Assembly: GCA_030789695.1 (NCBI GenBank)
Contig: CM061132.1
Location: forward strand, 34,682,418-34,746,417
DNA: 64,000 bases
Reading direction: 5' to 3'
DNA from: Scilla litardierei
Taxonomy: Eukaryota; Streptophyta; Magnoliopsida; Asparagales; Asparagaceae
This document shows, in pieces, positions 11,111 to 22,341 of this stretch. A model generated the notes under the pieces. That model saw nothing but the letters and a program-made list of their open reading frames with translations, was not told the origin of the DNA and ran no database searches. Within the stretch, counting starts at the first letter, position 1; every line of letters starts with the position of its first letter. The translations under genes were made by a program, and so were the position numbers.

Positions 11111-12013
11111 GAAAAAATCACATATGTTTCTAAGCCATCAGGGTAACATGTTTATAAGCCTTCAGTATGTATTAGGCGGTTGCTCATTTTTAATGAACCT
11201 TCACACCTAATACAACTTTTTCTTCATAACCGAGGGACAAAGTGATCATTATATGTTATTCATCATAAGGCTGAAACATATGTGATTTTTTTGCCAATTT
11301 CATTTTTTTGGGGCTTTGCACATTGGTCCTGCGGTGCACATTGAGAAACATATATGATTTTGTAGCCCTCGGGAAGAAAGTTTAGTTAGCAATAAATCAT
11401 GGTGGTCATAAGCAGTTGCTCCATCACATAACACACACGCAGAGATAGTGGAACCATCCAACCTATATCCACCTATCTTTTTCATATCCCATGGACACAG
11501 GGATCATGTACATATCTTCATCATTGGGCTTATAGGGAAACATCTACAAGGAGCCATAAACCAAATCTGATAATAGGAGCCATCCACTTATGTTTCATAA
11601 TATCACACACTGCAACATGGAGACATGGCCCAAAACCTGCACCAGTAGGCCCTGCCCATATGTATCACATAACAACAAAAAACAACATGGATAAAATATA
11701 CCAAAATATGTACCATGCAGCCAAATCATCAAAAGTGAGACATTAACCAAAAAATTGAACCATAGAGCATTGCAAATATGTTTCATATCAAGTCACCCAG
11801 CATTATGTAGACATGCCACATACCCTGCACCCATTAGCCTACGTCACATTGTTCACATTCACACACATAAAGCATCTAGGAGACACGCCACACAAAAAAC
11901 AGCAATGCGACATGCCAATATGTTTCATACGTACCCATACAAAACATACCCAACCCCAACGACCTCTACTCCCCACGCAACCACCATACCTTATAATCCA
12001 CCCATTCTCATAT
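11111..12013. other. Non-coding part of the Harbinger element, 3' of the Myb-like gene
   Basis: AT-rich. 11395-11530 repeats in diverged form the segment at 9480-9610 (AAGCAGTTGCTCCATCACAT ... GGAACCATCCA). A further relative is found in the second Harbinger element near 34960-35080. No gene seen. Confidence 0.6.
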
Positions 12014-13556
12014 CTATCCGACGCCATCTCCGCTACCATATCCAGCGTTCCTCAAGTCACTGTTCATTTCTGCCACTAAATCTTCAAGTATAAGCTTTCG
12101 ACTCTGCTGTGGCACGGCCAAAAATTGACGCCCAGCCAGCTCATTAATGCTAAGATCTTGATACAACTTCAACAGGAGGTGGTGAGGGTACTCCGTAAAC
12201 GCGTACACACTATGTGCAAGAGTTTCAGTCCAGTGGGGCTGGGAGTGTGCACTCCTAATAGCCTCAGCGACCTCTTTCACATTGATTGCTATCTCCCGCA
12301 TTACATCCGGGTCCTCCCTCACGGCGCGGCGCCGCTGTTTCTTCTTCCCCAGCGAGGGTGGGGTAGTATTTCTTGTCCCCCCATGTGCACACTCTCTTGT
12401 CGATGCCTGGGTGGGGATGTCCTCAGGGACATCGTGGGGTGGAGTACGAATATGTGTAGGGTCAGGCGTTACGGGCTCACCTTCCCCTCCCGAAAATGGG
12501 CCTCCAAAGCTATCGAACAAGGAACATGACATATCCCCCCTAGCAGCGTCATCCCCAATGATGACAACCAAATCATCAAACCATGGTATTGGTTGGTTGA
12601 CATACGCGCGCTTCCGAGGGTTCGCCTGAACGAGTAGCAGATAATATATGAATATACCATATTCATATTTATATTTTATGTTCTGGTAGGTAGACTATGT
12701 ATAAGATAGAAGTAATTACCGCCGCCCACGTGTCAAAAGTCTCAGGATCCAGCTCAATTATCTTCTTCTCAGCATCCCAGCCCGCACCGCTCATTTCCAT
12801 GCAAGAGTAAACATCCTTGAGACGTGTCTTCAATGATTTCATATGGTTCCTCACATTACCACTAGTGAACGTCGTCCCATGAGTTTTATTGATTTCCGCT
12901 GCAGCTGCATTGAAGGCGGCCCCTTTAAAGGTCTTATCGACCTTAAGGCCCTGACGTGCAAGATCAGCTAGCAATGGAATAAGGGTGGCATCGTGCTCGG
13001 GCTTCCAAATTTTGTTCTGCTGTGACGAAGAGGATGGTTGCTTCAGCTTTTTGCTTGGACTTGAGACAAAACCCTCGGCATCCTCACTACGCCGGCTCGA
13101 CTTCCTCGAGGAGTCACTGCCGGGTGTTCTTTCAGTGCCACTTGGTGGCGTGTGCATCGCGAATGCACCATGAGACGAGGGGGGTCTGAAATTGGGGATG
13201 TCTCCCCCTTGTAGCATATGCATATACCCATGTCCACTTTGCGAGGGCATAGACAGGGGCATTTGTAATGGAGGAGACATGGGCATTTGCATTGGAGGGG
13301 AGATGGGCATTTGCAAGGGCAAGCTGTAAGTTCCATACTGTTGATACGGCATTCCAGCTGCACCAGATTGGAACCCAAGCATTTGGTTGGGGTTATGAGG
13401 AACCCGCATAGGAATTGGCCGGTTGAGAAGGGGTTCCACCCTCCTTTCGGCCTCTCCACGTTGTGTCCCATAATGATTTTCATATACGTGATACATCGGT
13501 TCACTCCCATCCGGGGATGGCTCGCCCCCATGCCCTGATTTTTTAGATCCTTCCAT
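12014..13556 (-). CDS. Harbinger Myb/SANT-like partner protein (ORF1)
   Basis: Two exons: 13556-12720 and 12625-12014. The donor is GCG|GTAATT and the acceptor TTCAG|GCG, both phase 0, giving 482 aa. The start MEGSKKSG lies 18 bp after a good acceptor (TTTTCAG), so a 5'-UTR intron is likely. About residues 70-110 are Met/Pro/Gln-rich. A nuclear-type basic stretch (SRKSSRRSED, SPSKKLKQ) is followed by a Myb/SANT-like domain (about 184-279: WKPEHDATLIPLLADLARQG ... NVRNHMKSLKTRLKDVY). After the intron, AYVNQPIPWFDDLVVIIGDD is typical of plant Myb_DNA-bind_3 proteins. In PIF/Harbinger elements such proteins bind the transposase and bring it to the nucleus and DNA. It lies just downstream of the transposase on the same strand. 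No stop or frameshift interrupts it. Confidence 0.85.
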
Positions 13557-13771
13557 CCCTACAACATCAATATTCTGAAAATTAAACAACATAATTTTAC
13601 AATAAACATCAGTGAAATGAAGCCGAATGGTGGAAAAATACAGAATTATAAATGTTTACAACGCTCACCCAAAGCATGCAACTATTGTTATACTAAACAC
13701 ACCAACCGTAATGCAATAATCAAGGACATAAGTAAATTGTTCAGACAAGGTAAGCAAATACTACGACAAAC

Positions 13772-15217
13772 TCATAGGCCATGTTCTTCAGTGTTCCCGT
13801 TGTTATTTATGCTACAGTAGTCCACCCACATATCCCACGCCATCTGCTCCCTGCGCATTTTCCATCTATCCCGTTGTGCGGTTTGTTCTCGAACAGTACC
13901 CTGTTGGGATAGATCAATAACATCGTCATCCCTCTCATCGATACCCTCTATTTCCTCCTCAACACCATCACTTTCTTCATTAAGGTGGGGGTCATGAGGA
14001 TCTGCAATTTGGATGTAGTTATGCAAAACAGTGCACGATAGGACGGTAGCGACCTGTGTCTTGAATGGGTAGTGCGGTTTGGCTGTCAATATTTTAAACT
14101 TGTTCTTTAGGATACCAAATGTGGACTCTATCTTTGATCTTAATGTAGAATGGCGTAGGTTGAATAGCTCTCGTCGATTTCGCGGAACCCGATCAGTATG
14201 GTCCTTCAAATGGTACCTAACTCCCCTGTATGGAGATATGAATCCTGGCATTGTAGTATATCCAGCATCGCAAAGGTAATATTTACCTACATGCATACAA
14301 AGGCAACCAGTTTTCTGTTCAGACGCTATCTGAGATACGTAAAACTTAGTTATATGTTAATTTTAATATATTACCTTCGTACACTCGCAGCCCCAGTGGG
14401 GGGGGTAAAGACAATGCATCTTTCAGGACCGTAAAATCATTTGCGGATCCTTCCCACCCGGCCAGTACGTATGTGAATCTTTTGTTTGGGGTAACAGCTG
14501 CAAGCACATTCTGCGTCACCCCCTTTCGCCCTCTAAACCGGGGTACGAGCCTTGCTGGTAGCGTGGCATCTATGTGCGTCCCATCAATGAGACCGATGCA
14601 GTCCTACAACATATTAAATGTGAACACTGTGCAGCAACAAAAGCGATCCTTATTATACTGCCACATATACATATACTCACACGTACCTTAAAATATGGGA
14701 ACCAATTTGGATTATTAAGTATCTCCGGCGGCGTCTCATTCGGAGCTTGCTTCACGAACATATCCCTAAGTGCACACAGTCCCGCCATCACTTTGTTAAA
14801 ATATCGGCTCACTGTCCCCCCTCCCCTTATGAAATCCACTTGCATTACCCTATTCTTTGACTTGTGCCCTACCATATGAAGGAACATGGCCACCTGCTCC
14901 TCTACGGATACATGAATAGTGTCCTTGAGAAGATCACGCTGGCGCATTAATGCTGCAAGATTCATGAAAGCATGTCTGCGCATTCGTAGGTAGTGCAAAC
15001 AGCTACTTTCCGACCCCCACAAAATTCTCCGCATGTGGGATTTCCTATGCAGATCCCGCATAGCTGAGGGCTCTCTGGGTATAGGGTCGGGCCTAGCGGA
15101 ATTGTGCAATTGTAAGGCTAGTACGACAAACGTTATTGCAGCTGCTGCGGCGGTACATAACTCACACCCCGAATGGTCTCCTTGTGTATCCATGTCACCC
15201 TTAATAGAATAACACAT
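13772..15217 (-). CDS. PIF/Harbinger DDE transposase (HARBI1-like nuclease)
   Basis: Three exons: 15217-14687, 14603-14375 and 14286-13772, with canonical GT-AG junctions (AAG|GTACGT, GTAG|GAC, GAAG|GTAATA, GTAG|GTAAA). They give 424 aa without a stop. A second possible start is at 15193 (MDTQGDHSG). The N-terminal part has the helix-turn-helix-like region (RRHAFMNLAALMRQRDLL ... SVEEQVAMFLHMVGH). The DDE domain shows DCIGLIDGTHI, GWEGSANDFTVL and KIESTFGILKNKF, so all three catalytic acids are present, followed by VLHNYI. The protein would cut and paste the element at TWA sites together with the Myb-like partner. The GC-rich region to the right (16600-17253) is the likely promoter and 5' UTR. 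Expression and activity cannot be judged from sequence. Confidence 0.88.
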
Positions 15218-15389
15218 TTATTTAATGTTAATTATTTTCATAACATACTACATATGAATAACACCTTTCAGATAAAATTGTGCAACTCCAAATCACTGGC
15301 CCTCAGATAAATTTTGTAATCATAGTCACACATCTGGTTGCGTTGCAGTTGCTCCTGCCTGTTAACACCATTTGTGCAACAAGGATACA

Positions 15390-16040
15390 TGCCCAAAACA
15401 CACCAAAACTGAAACAAGGAGGTAGGTGCCATGCACCAAAAATTGATAAAATTAGCCAAACCAACCAAAAGAGAAAACCCAAAATGACATAAGGAGACAA
15501 GCCAAAAAAATCTGAGACAAAGCCCCTATTGAAATATAACCAAAAAAACACATAATTCATCAATGACCCAATCCCCAAAATCTCTTAAACATTTATCCAT
15601 GATCATCCCAATCCATAACATCAACAAGGAGCTAGGTGCCATGCACCAAAAATTGTTAAAATTAGCCAAACATAATAACATCAAAAACCCAAAATGCCAC
15701 AAGGAGCCATGCCAAAAAAAAGTGATACGAAGCCCCATAGACTATAACCAAAAAAACACTGAATTCATCAATTATCCAATTCCCAAAACGTCTTATACAG
15801 TTATCCATGATCATCCCATTACATAACATCAACAAGGAGATAGGTGCCATGCACATCAAAATTGTTAAAAGTAGCCACACATAATAACATCAAATTCCCA
15901 AAATGACACAATGAGCCTTGACAAAAAAAGTGATACACATTCCCAAATAATACCACCAAAAAAACACATAATTCATCAATGACCCAATCCCCAAAAAATC
16001 AATAACACTTAACCATGACCATCCCATTCCATACCTAAAT
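15390..16040. repeat. 208-bp tandem repeat, about three copies
   Basis: AATTCATCAATGACCC-type units start at 15554, 15762 and 15970, exactly 208 bp apart. The word TAGGTGCCATGCAC recurs with each unit. It lies upstream of the transposase gene on its 5' side. Confidence 0.85.
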
Positions 16041-16365
16041 CACATATGTAGGAGCCATGGCCCACATATTTATTACATTCTCCAAACATAACAACAACAA
16101 AAACCCCAAGCTGAAATAATGAGACATGCGCAAAAAAATTCATCAAATCTTTTGTTATTTTATATTGAAATCGAGGCATTTATAATATTTCAAAAATAAC
16201 CCCTTTCACTTCAGAAAAATTGAAAAACCCTCGTTTGCACAAATATGTTATTAACAGGAACCTTCAAGCACGCCCTCCAGCATATATAACTTTATCCCAT
16301 CCTCTCATTCCAACTTCATATTTTTATTTTTCATCACTGGGCTTTTTGGAATAATGCACACCTTA

Positions 16366-17253
16366 GGGCCTGTTTCTTTGCGTTGATTATGTGGATTTAG
16401 TTAATTCACATATGTTGTAAATGGGGATCAGTAACTAGAATCATGCACATATTCCCATCATCATAAGCAACAGAATTTCATCGAAGCAAATGGGTGAGAA
16501 ATCCCAAAATAACATCACCAATGTGCATCACCCACTAAATCACAACCTCATAACCGCATAATCATCGAAGCTATTGGTTGCAATATCACAAAATTTCGAA
16601 ACCCTATCTTCAAATCACCCAAAGCAACAACATCAGAAAATCACATATTGCTCAAGGCAGAGGGTTTCAAAAATCACAGAATTTCGAAACCCTAACGTCA
16701 TGCAAACATTCAGTACAAAAATCACATATCAAACACCCATTTCATCAAGTTCATCAACTGAAAATGCCAAAAGTTAACGTAGGGCTTCAGAAATTATACC
16801 TTCGAGCAAGCAGGCGTTCAGAAATCACCTCGACCCTAACCGATCTGCTAGGGTTCTGCACAAAGCTTCGCCGGCGTTGAAAAGCCCTAAGCTTGGCACA
16901 CCTCAGCAAGATCTGCCTCTTTGAAACCCTAGAAATCCCGTTTGAAACCCTAAACCACCAAGATCAGACGGCGGTTGCCTCCCGCGCCCGAGAAAGAGGG
17001 GTGAGGTGATCTCAGCGGGGCCCAAATCAAGGATTCCCGCCTGCAATCCCCACAAATTCCGGGGATTTCGCAGCCGAGAAAGTGCCTAGACACGTCGGAG
17101 AGAGAGGGCGGAGGAATCGCGCTCAACTTTCTCCGCAAAGAAACAGGCCGAGGGAAAGCGAAAAAGGGATTTTGGTGAACAGTGAGAGAAGTGACGGGGA
17201 ACAATAGATTTTTAGGACTTTCTCGGACGCTTTCCTTGCAAAGAAACAGGCCC
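16366..17253. mobile_element. Internal terminal-repeat pair, possible nested Harbinger MITE
   Basis: At 16366 there is a left-type end GGGCCTGTTTCTTTGC preceded by TTA (16363-16365). It matches the right end at 17253 perfectly over 16 bases, with TTA following. This could be an 888-bp MITE or an internal copy of the terminus. A third copy, GGCCTGTTTCTTTGCG on the minus strand at 17134-17149, lacks the TTA. The right part includes the GC-rich leader of the transposase gene, which argues against a simple foreign insertion. Confidence 0.5.
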
Positions 17254-17500
17254 TTAATGATCGTCGGCCCGGTTCGGTCTCGGAAACCCGGGCCAGTCTC
17301 GGCCTAGGGACATGCAGCTTGCGGGTGGATCGAAGCGGTGCAGGGCAGATGGCAGGGGGGATGATCTCAGTTCCGCGGTTCTCGAAAGATGGCGACTTTT
17401 TGAATTTTACGGCGCCGAGGGCACCCGCCAAGAATAGTTGAAATAATGGAAGATTATTATAGCGCTTCAGTTCCCAGCGGCCCACTCCCGAGCTTTTATC

Positions 17501-17510
17501 TATTTATAAG
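17501..17510 (+). promoter_or_regulatory. TATA-like box upstream of the hypothetical gene
   Basis: TATTTATAAG lies 66 bp before the ATG at 17576, a plausible spacing for a plant core promoter. No other element is recognised. Confidence 0.4.
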
Positions 17511-17575
17511 TGCACTTGCACTTAATTTATTGTATTGTTGTGCAGTTGCTTGATCACCTGGTCTGTCTCTTAGCC

Positions 17576-18423
17576 ATGGCAGGCCAAGGCAATCCTCCGG
17601 TCCCCCCTCCTCCAGATCTCCGTCCACCAAAACCCAACGCAGCTGCTGAGCTCCTTGCCCGTGCGGTACATCGACTCAGGGGCATCGGCGTTCCAGCCGT
17701 TGTGTTGGAACCGTCATCATACTTGCGTGCAGGTTACACAGACGCAATGTTCGCTTTGGCGCTGCTTCCGTTTGACGACACCCCTGACGAAGTGGCACTT
17801 GAGAAGCTGATGTACCCGTAGAGTTCTATCGCTTCCTCCGGTTGCTGAAAACAGAGGAGGGTATTGCCGCTCTAAACAAGACGAAACATCAACACTGGCT
17901 GGCCCAACGCGGTGGAGGCGAGCTCACAGCCTCGGACGTCGGCTGGCTGGACCTGTTCGACGCCATGCGGAACGACGAAGCTAAGGAACGCGACGAAGTT
18001 CTTCGCGCCTCCCGCAAACGCCAGGACGACGAACTTGCTGCGGTTGCAAGGAAGCATGCTCCCATAGGGGACTGTGCTCCCATGACAATTGGGCAGTTCA
18101 ACAGGGCATGTTGGAATGTGTACGAGGAAGATTGTCACATCAACGACGTCCAGCCGGCCAGCCTGTCCAGCGATTCCCTTGCTTCTGCTGTCATGACCTT
18201 TAAGGACCTCGTGCGCCATAGCCACTTGCTTGATTTCATCCATGCCGACAATCACCGGGAGCAGATCTCCGCCTACATCAACGGGAAGATTCGACACCTT
18301 GCCGACGTTGATGATGAACGTGCGGCAAAACGTTTACGAGTCCTCCTGGCAAATGTGGAAGCGGCCGGCGTCCTACAGACTGGAGATGTGCCGGAAGATC
18401 CCGGGAGATCTCCTGGTTCCTGA
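17576..18423 (+). pseudogene. Gene of unknown function with one frameshift
   Basis: I do not recognise the family. The start MAGQGNPPVPPPPDLRPPKP at 17576 suits the context: a TATA-like box is just upstream, and GC content and codon use rise above the surroundings. The first frame ends at the TAG at 17818-17820. The following frame (GAGTTC... from 17821 in frame with 17842) carries on with FYRFLRLLKTEEG and stops at 18423, so one base is gained or lost near 17800-17820. The second part is charged and helical (AMRNDEAKERDEVLRASRKR, then MTIGQFNRACWNVYEED and DDERAAKRLRVLLANVEAAG). No signal peptide or obvious domain. It begins about 320 bp outside the Harbinger right end. It could be a real gene with a sequence error, a recent pseudogene, or a transposon-derived ORF. 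Confidence 0.5.
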
Positions 18424-18866
18424 TGGTCCGCATGCTTGCTTGCTGTATGTCTTGTTTTGAAAACGATGTGGTCCTTTTCTTTTGGCTTATGGCCGTAATA
18501 CTAGGACTGGTCTATGTTTAAGTTTATTTCTGACTTTATGTGGGGACTCTGGAGTATTTATGATGAATTTGCTTGGTCAGAGTATCATGAATACGGTCTA
18601 AAATCCTAAAACTCTAAATATAGGTGAAAAGGGAGATCTGACCATCCATCCACACATCACGAAAAATTTCATTGTTCTAAAATCGTTGAAAAATCGGCTT
18701 AATTTTTAGTATGTTGATCATCTAGAATAGGATAAGAAGATAGATAGAACACAGCTGAAAAAAATATAACAAAATTATGGAAGTTTAGACAAAAAAGACA
18801 CATGTCGTTAATTGCTGGTAACTTTGTGATGGGACAATGGTTAAAAAAAACCATATTAACATCATG
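18424..18866. other. Probable 3' flank of the hypothetical gene
   Basis: AT-rich with no ORF of note. It may contain the 3' UTR. Nothing else is seen. Confidence 0.4.
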
Positions 18867-19037
18867 AGCCGGACTATCTGCACCTCATTCTTGAGATGCA
18901 TGATGTGACAAATGCCAAAAATAGCAAGGAAACAGAGGAGAGAGAAACAGAATGTATTTATAAATTAAATTAGTTTTCTATTTTTTGATATAAATCCCAT
19001 CCATGCACCTCAAAATGAGGTGCAGATAGTCCATCAC
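18867..19037. mobile_element. MITE with hairpin-containing termini (171 bp)
   Basis: Left end GGACTATCTGCACCTCATTC then GAGATGCATG. The right end, reverse-complemented, is GGACTATCTGCACCTCATTT then GAGGTGCATG. The flanks AACATCATG (18858-18866) and AACATCATT (19038-19046) look like a 9-bp target duplication with one change. Same family as the MITE split at 2389-7203. Confidence 0.75.
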
Positions 19038-19538
19038 AACATCATTCCCTTGCTCTCTGCTTTCTCCCTCCACCAACCTTTCCCCTCAACGGTCATGGGA
19101 AGATTGGATCGATGAAATGAAGGGTTTGTATCGATAAATGTACGGGAAAAAAGAGAAGAAATTTGGAAAAAGAACGAAAGGCAAAAAATTTATACATAAT
19201 TGATCCTTCTAATCAACTTGACGTTGGACCGTGATTACTTCTTAATTTTGAGGATTGACCAGAAGTGGGTATGTGATATAAGATCATGGTTTCAACCTAA
19301 AGGAAATTGGGGATAAAGATTTTATTTTTATTTTATGTTGTGAATTTGATCTTTCGTGACAAGATCTCATACTGTATACTGATTAAAAGAATGTGAACAT
19401 GGAATCTCAAAAATGCAGGCCCGGAGTCATTATTTGACACTGTATGCCAAAATTCTCGCCAACTTCGTTCCAAATTGGAGTGTGTATGTTTCGCAAAAAA
19501 TATGGCGGTTGAAACTGGCTGACGTGACGTTTGCGTAG

Positions 19539-19566
19539 CCAATACCAAGTAGCCAATACCAAGTTA
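19539..19566. repeat. 14-bp tandem duplication
   Basis: AGCCAATACCAAGT occurs twice in a row. Confidence 0.7.
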
Positions 19567-19573
19567 GCAATTT

Positions 19574-19733
19574 TTACTTGAGATGGACTATATACACTTC
19601 AGTTGAGATGTAGGAAGTTGACACATTCTCAAAAATAGAAAGAAAAATTATTCATGTGTCACATCTCCAACTTTTTTTCTCAATTTCTTTTCATTTTTGG
19701 CAATATATCACCTCCATACACCTCTTTTTGTGA
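19574..19733. mobile_element. Possible degraded MITE of the same family
   Basis: It contains GGACTATATACACTTCAGTT on the left and, reverse-complemented on the right, AGAGGTGTATGGAGG. The flanks TAGCAATTT and TAGCAATTC resemble a 9-bp duplication, and the length (160 bp) fits the family. Terminal similarity is weak. Confidence 0.35.
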
Positions 19734-20263
19734 TAGCAATTCTCTTTTTACATTTCATTGAACATGAACTCCCCAACGACGATGATGACAAGCTCTCTTT
19801 ATAGATCTGTCTTCGTGCCCGTCACACCGTCATTGTGTTTGCTTGCCACTGCCATGCTCCACATCATCCCACCGATGTGCTCGTTGCACCCACACAACAT
19901 TGTGTGATCGATAAGCTGATCGTCATCGATGATAATGACGGACAAGGACAATGACGAGGACAATGACGAATGCCAACGATAATGATGTGGTCATCACTTA
20001 CCAGCGAAGGTGGTGGCGCGCGGCATGACCAGTAGGGTATTTTTGTCATTTTCTGCTATTATGGGCATTTTAGTAATTTCTAAAAATTCTGGATTTGTCT
20101 CATGTTTTATTAGAGCCAGCTAGGGATTTGGATGATTATGCTAGATTATTGAGAGAATTTGTTCTAGGTGTCCACAAACCCTAGATTAAGAGATTTAGAC
20201 TTTAGCCTCGAAGATAAAACTTGAAAAGCGGCATCCTCTCCTAAAAATGCCAATTATTTACCG

Positions 20264-20377
20264 TAGTTCCACTTTTTATTCAATAAAAATCCCAACTTTC
20301 CCCTTTTCCATACCATCCAGTAGTTCCACTTTTTATTCAATAAAAATCCCAACTTTCCCCTTTTCCATACCATCCCA
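20264..20377. repeat. 57-bp tandem duplication
   Basis: A unit starting TAGTTCCACTTTTTATTCAA is repeated exactly at 20264 and 20321. It is non-coding; the small frames over it are repeats of one peptide. 19734-20263 and 20378-20930 hold no supported gene. Confidence 0.9.
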
Positions 20378-20929
20378 GATGATGTTGACGCTGACAACAA
20401 ACTCTGATGGAGATAATGCTCAAAGTCTATAGAACAATAAAAATGTTTATTATTGTTCACTTAGGAATGAACATAAGGTATCATTTTATTGTTCACCCAA
20501 CTAGTTGTTTAAAATGTTATTAAGCTAAGATTAGATTAATATTTTTTGAGATTTATTAATTACTAATTCTGTTTTATCCAAACATAAAAAAGTTACACGA
20601 ACCCAACATCAACTTCTTAAACCCCAACTTTCCAACTTATTTTTCATCCAAACAATTTAAACTTTTACTCACAGATGCCACACATCCTCGAGGTTCCAAA
20701 ACTTATTTCCAACAAGAACAAACAACCTCATAATAGAATCGAAGATCACTTCACACCATAATAAATGTCATCAGTCCTCACCAGCTTACTTTGCCCCCAG
20801 GGCTGAAGACCAACCTCGCAAATCCATTTAATATAGTGGCAAGTCCAAAGTAGACAATCCCCCTATAAAGCTCGTGACAGTCCAAATTTTAATTGATGAG
20901 TGTAGCGTACACTTTTCCTCTGTGAGAGC

Positions 20930-21050
20930 ATCTCCAACCGGCATGAAGCTCCAACAGGACTACAATTTGAACCCAAATTTGAAGGGATGAATAGTGCCCC
21001 TTCATATTTGAAGGGGCACTATTCACTCCTTCATATTAGCATCTCAAGCA
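20930..21050. repeat. MITE-like inverted repeat
   Basis: GAGCATCTCCAACCGG, a frequent terminus of plant MITEs, is followed by a near-perfect hairpin. The arms are 20981-21003 and 21010-21032 (GATGAATAGTGCCCCTTC / GAAGGGGCACTATTC), with a 6-base loop. The right terminus was not found. Confidence 0.5.
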
Positions 21051-22341
21051 AGTGGATATGTCAATGAACCAAACTTTTGGTCATGCCCTGTTCATTAGGT
21101 CGGCATATCTAATCGATCTTACTGCCCTTCCAACCCTTCCATTCTCGTTTCATAAATTAAACTTCTCATTCATATACTGCTAATGATCCCAAGCTTAGCA
21201 GAAACTATACAAACAAGGTTCAAGTAAAATAAGCAACCTTGCAGTGTATAAGCTGAAAAAATCAACTACAAGGAATTCAATATAAAGAACCTGAGTATAT
21301 ATCCGACTACGTCAAGTATCACAAATATTCATAAATCTCCTCCTGTAGTGTTGCCTGTAGTCCTCTGTCCATCTTGAAAACGTCACATACTTGCATACTA
21401 CTACTCCAAATGTGCAACATTCATGGATCCGTCCAAATGGATCTCACTCCACCCAATCCCTACTCCATTAACCAATTATGAATGTCAGTGATTCTACAGA
21501 CTAATGTGCCAGAACAAGGGCATGGCATGTGTTTGGGTATCTTACCATCTGATCTCACATAACCATTCATCTAACTCAACCATTATAACCACTAGTTTCC
21601 TTGAAAAAGAATATCAACATCACAACTAGCTATATACTTCTCACTAATGTGCCTTCTGTTTTTTTTAAACAGATGTTTTCACTTATCACGTGGTTAATTC
21701 AAATCAAATCTAACTACTAGATTTCCATGTGCAAGTGTATAACCAACCCAGTATCCTTATTAGTTGGCTTCCTGATCCTTGTAATTCTAATGAATTCTGG
21801 AATATGGTAGTAATTAGTTACGACCCAATCACTTCTACATTTGTTTCTGGAGTCTGGATTTATATAGCCATCAACATCAGAACTTGCAAATTATCGATGA
21901 TCTTCATGAAATCCCAATTTCTCCCTCCCTCCAGCGCATAATACACAAGTCTTCTGTTCGTCACCAAATCAAGAAGTACAAGCAAAACTATCTTCCATGA
22001 CAAAAGCTTAAATATCAACGATACTCATTCCAAATAAACTCCTATTATCCAATTTCAAGTACCACATTTTACATCAAAATGGAATCCAAAACGCATAAAA
22101 ATGACAATGCTCCGTGTCCCATGCAACTCGAAAACACATATAGTCCAATTTCACATATATGTTTCTTATTCATGCGAAACAATTCCAGTAACCATAATAA
22201 TGACAATACTACACATTCGAATGTCAACATCCCTCCTTCCAACCATACCCAACATACAATCCTTCTGTTAGCCGCAATATTAAGTACAAAGTTGAATTAA
22301 TACTAACACAACTCAAATAAACTACAGTTCCAATTTGAATA
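21051..22341. other. Intergenic sequence without recognised features
   Basis: AT-rich on both strands. The short frames lack domains, codon bias or splice context. Nothing supportable. Confidence 0.5.

Larger units (their letters stand above)
8008..17253 (-). mobile_element. PIF/Harbinger transposon, apparently coding-complete (9.2 kb)
   Basis: Left end GGGCTTGTTTCTTTGG; right end, reverse-complemented, GGGCCTGTTTCTTTGC. TTA lies on both sides (8005-8007 and 17254-17256). Genes on the minus strand in order of transcription from the right: transposase (15217-13772), Myb-like protein (13556-12014), GRF zinc-finger protein (9151-8692, frameshifted). The left subterminal region repeats TGTGTTTCTTTGG. 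Large tandem arrays (9660-11110 and 15390-16040) enlarge it. A further left-type terminus lies inside at 16366, so two boundary choices exist; see the separate entry. Names of family and partner genes rest on protein motifs and known PIF/Harbinger organisation. Confidence 0.75.

Noticed and set aside
12125..12629. Plus-strand frames opposite the second Myb exon
   Set aside because: Shadow frames; the minus strand carries the conserved PIPWFDDL block and proper splice sites.
17134..17253. 17149 as the right end of the Harbinger element
   Set aside because: Followed by GAG rather than TTA; 17253 has both the terminal repeat and TTA.
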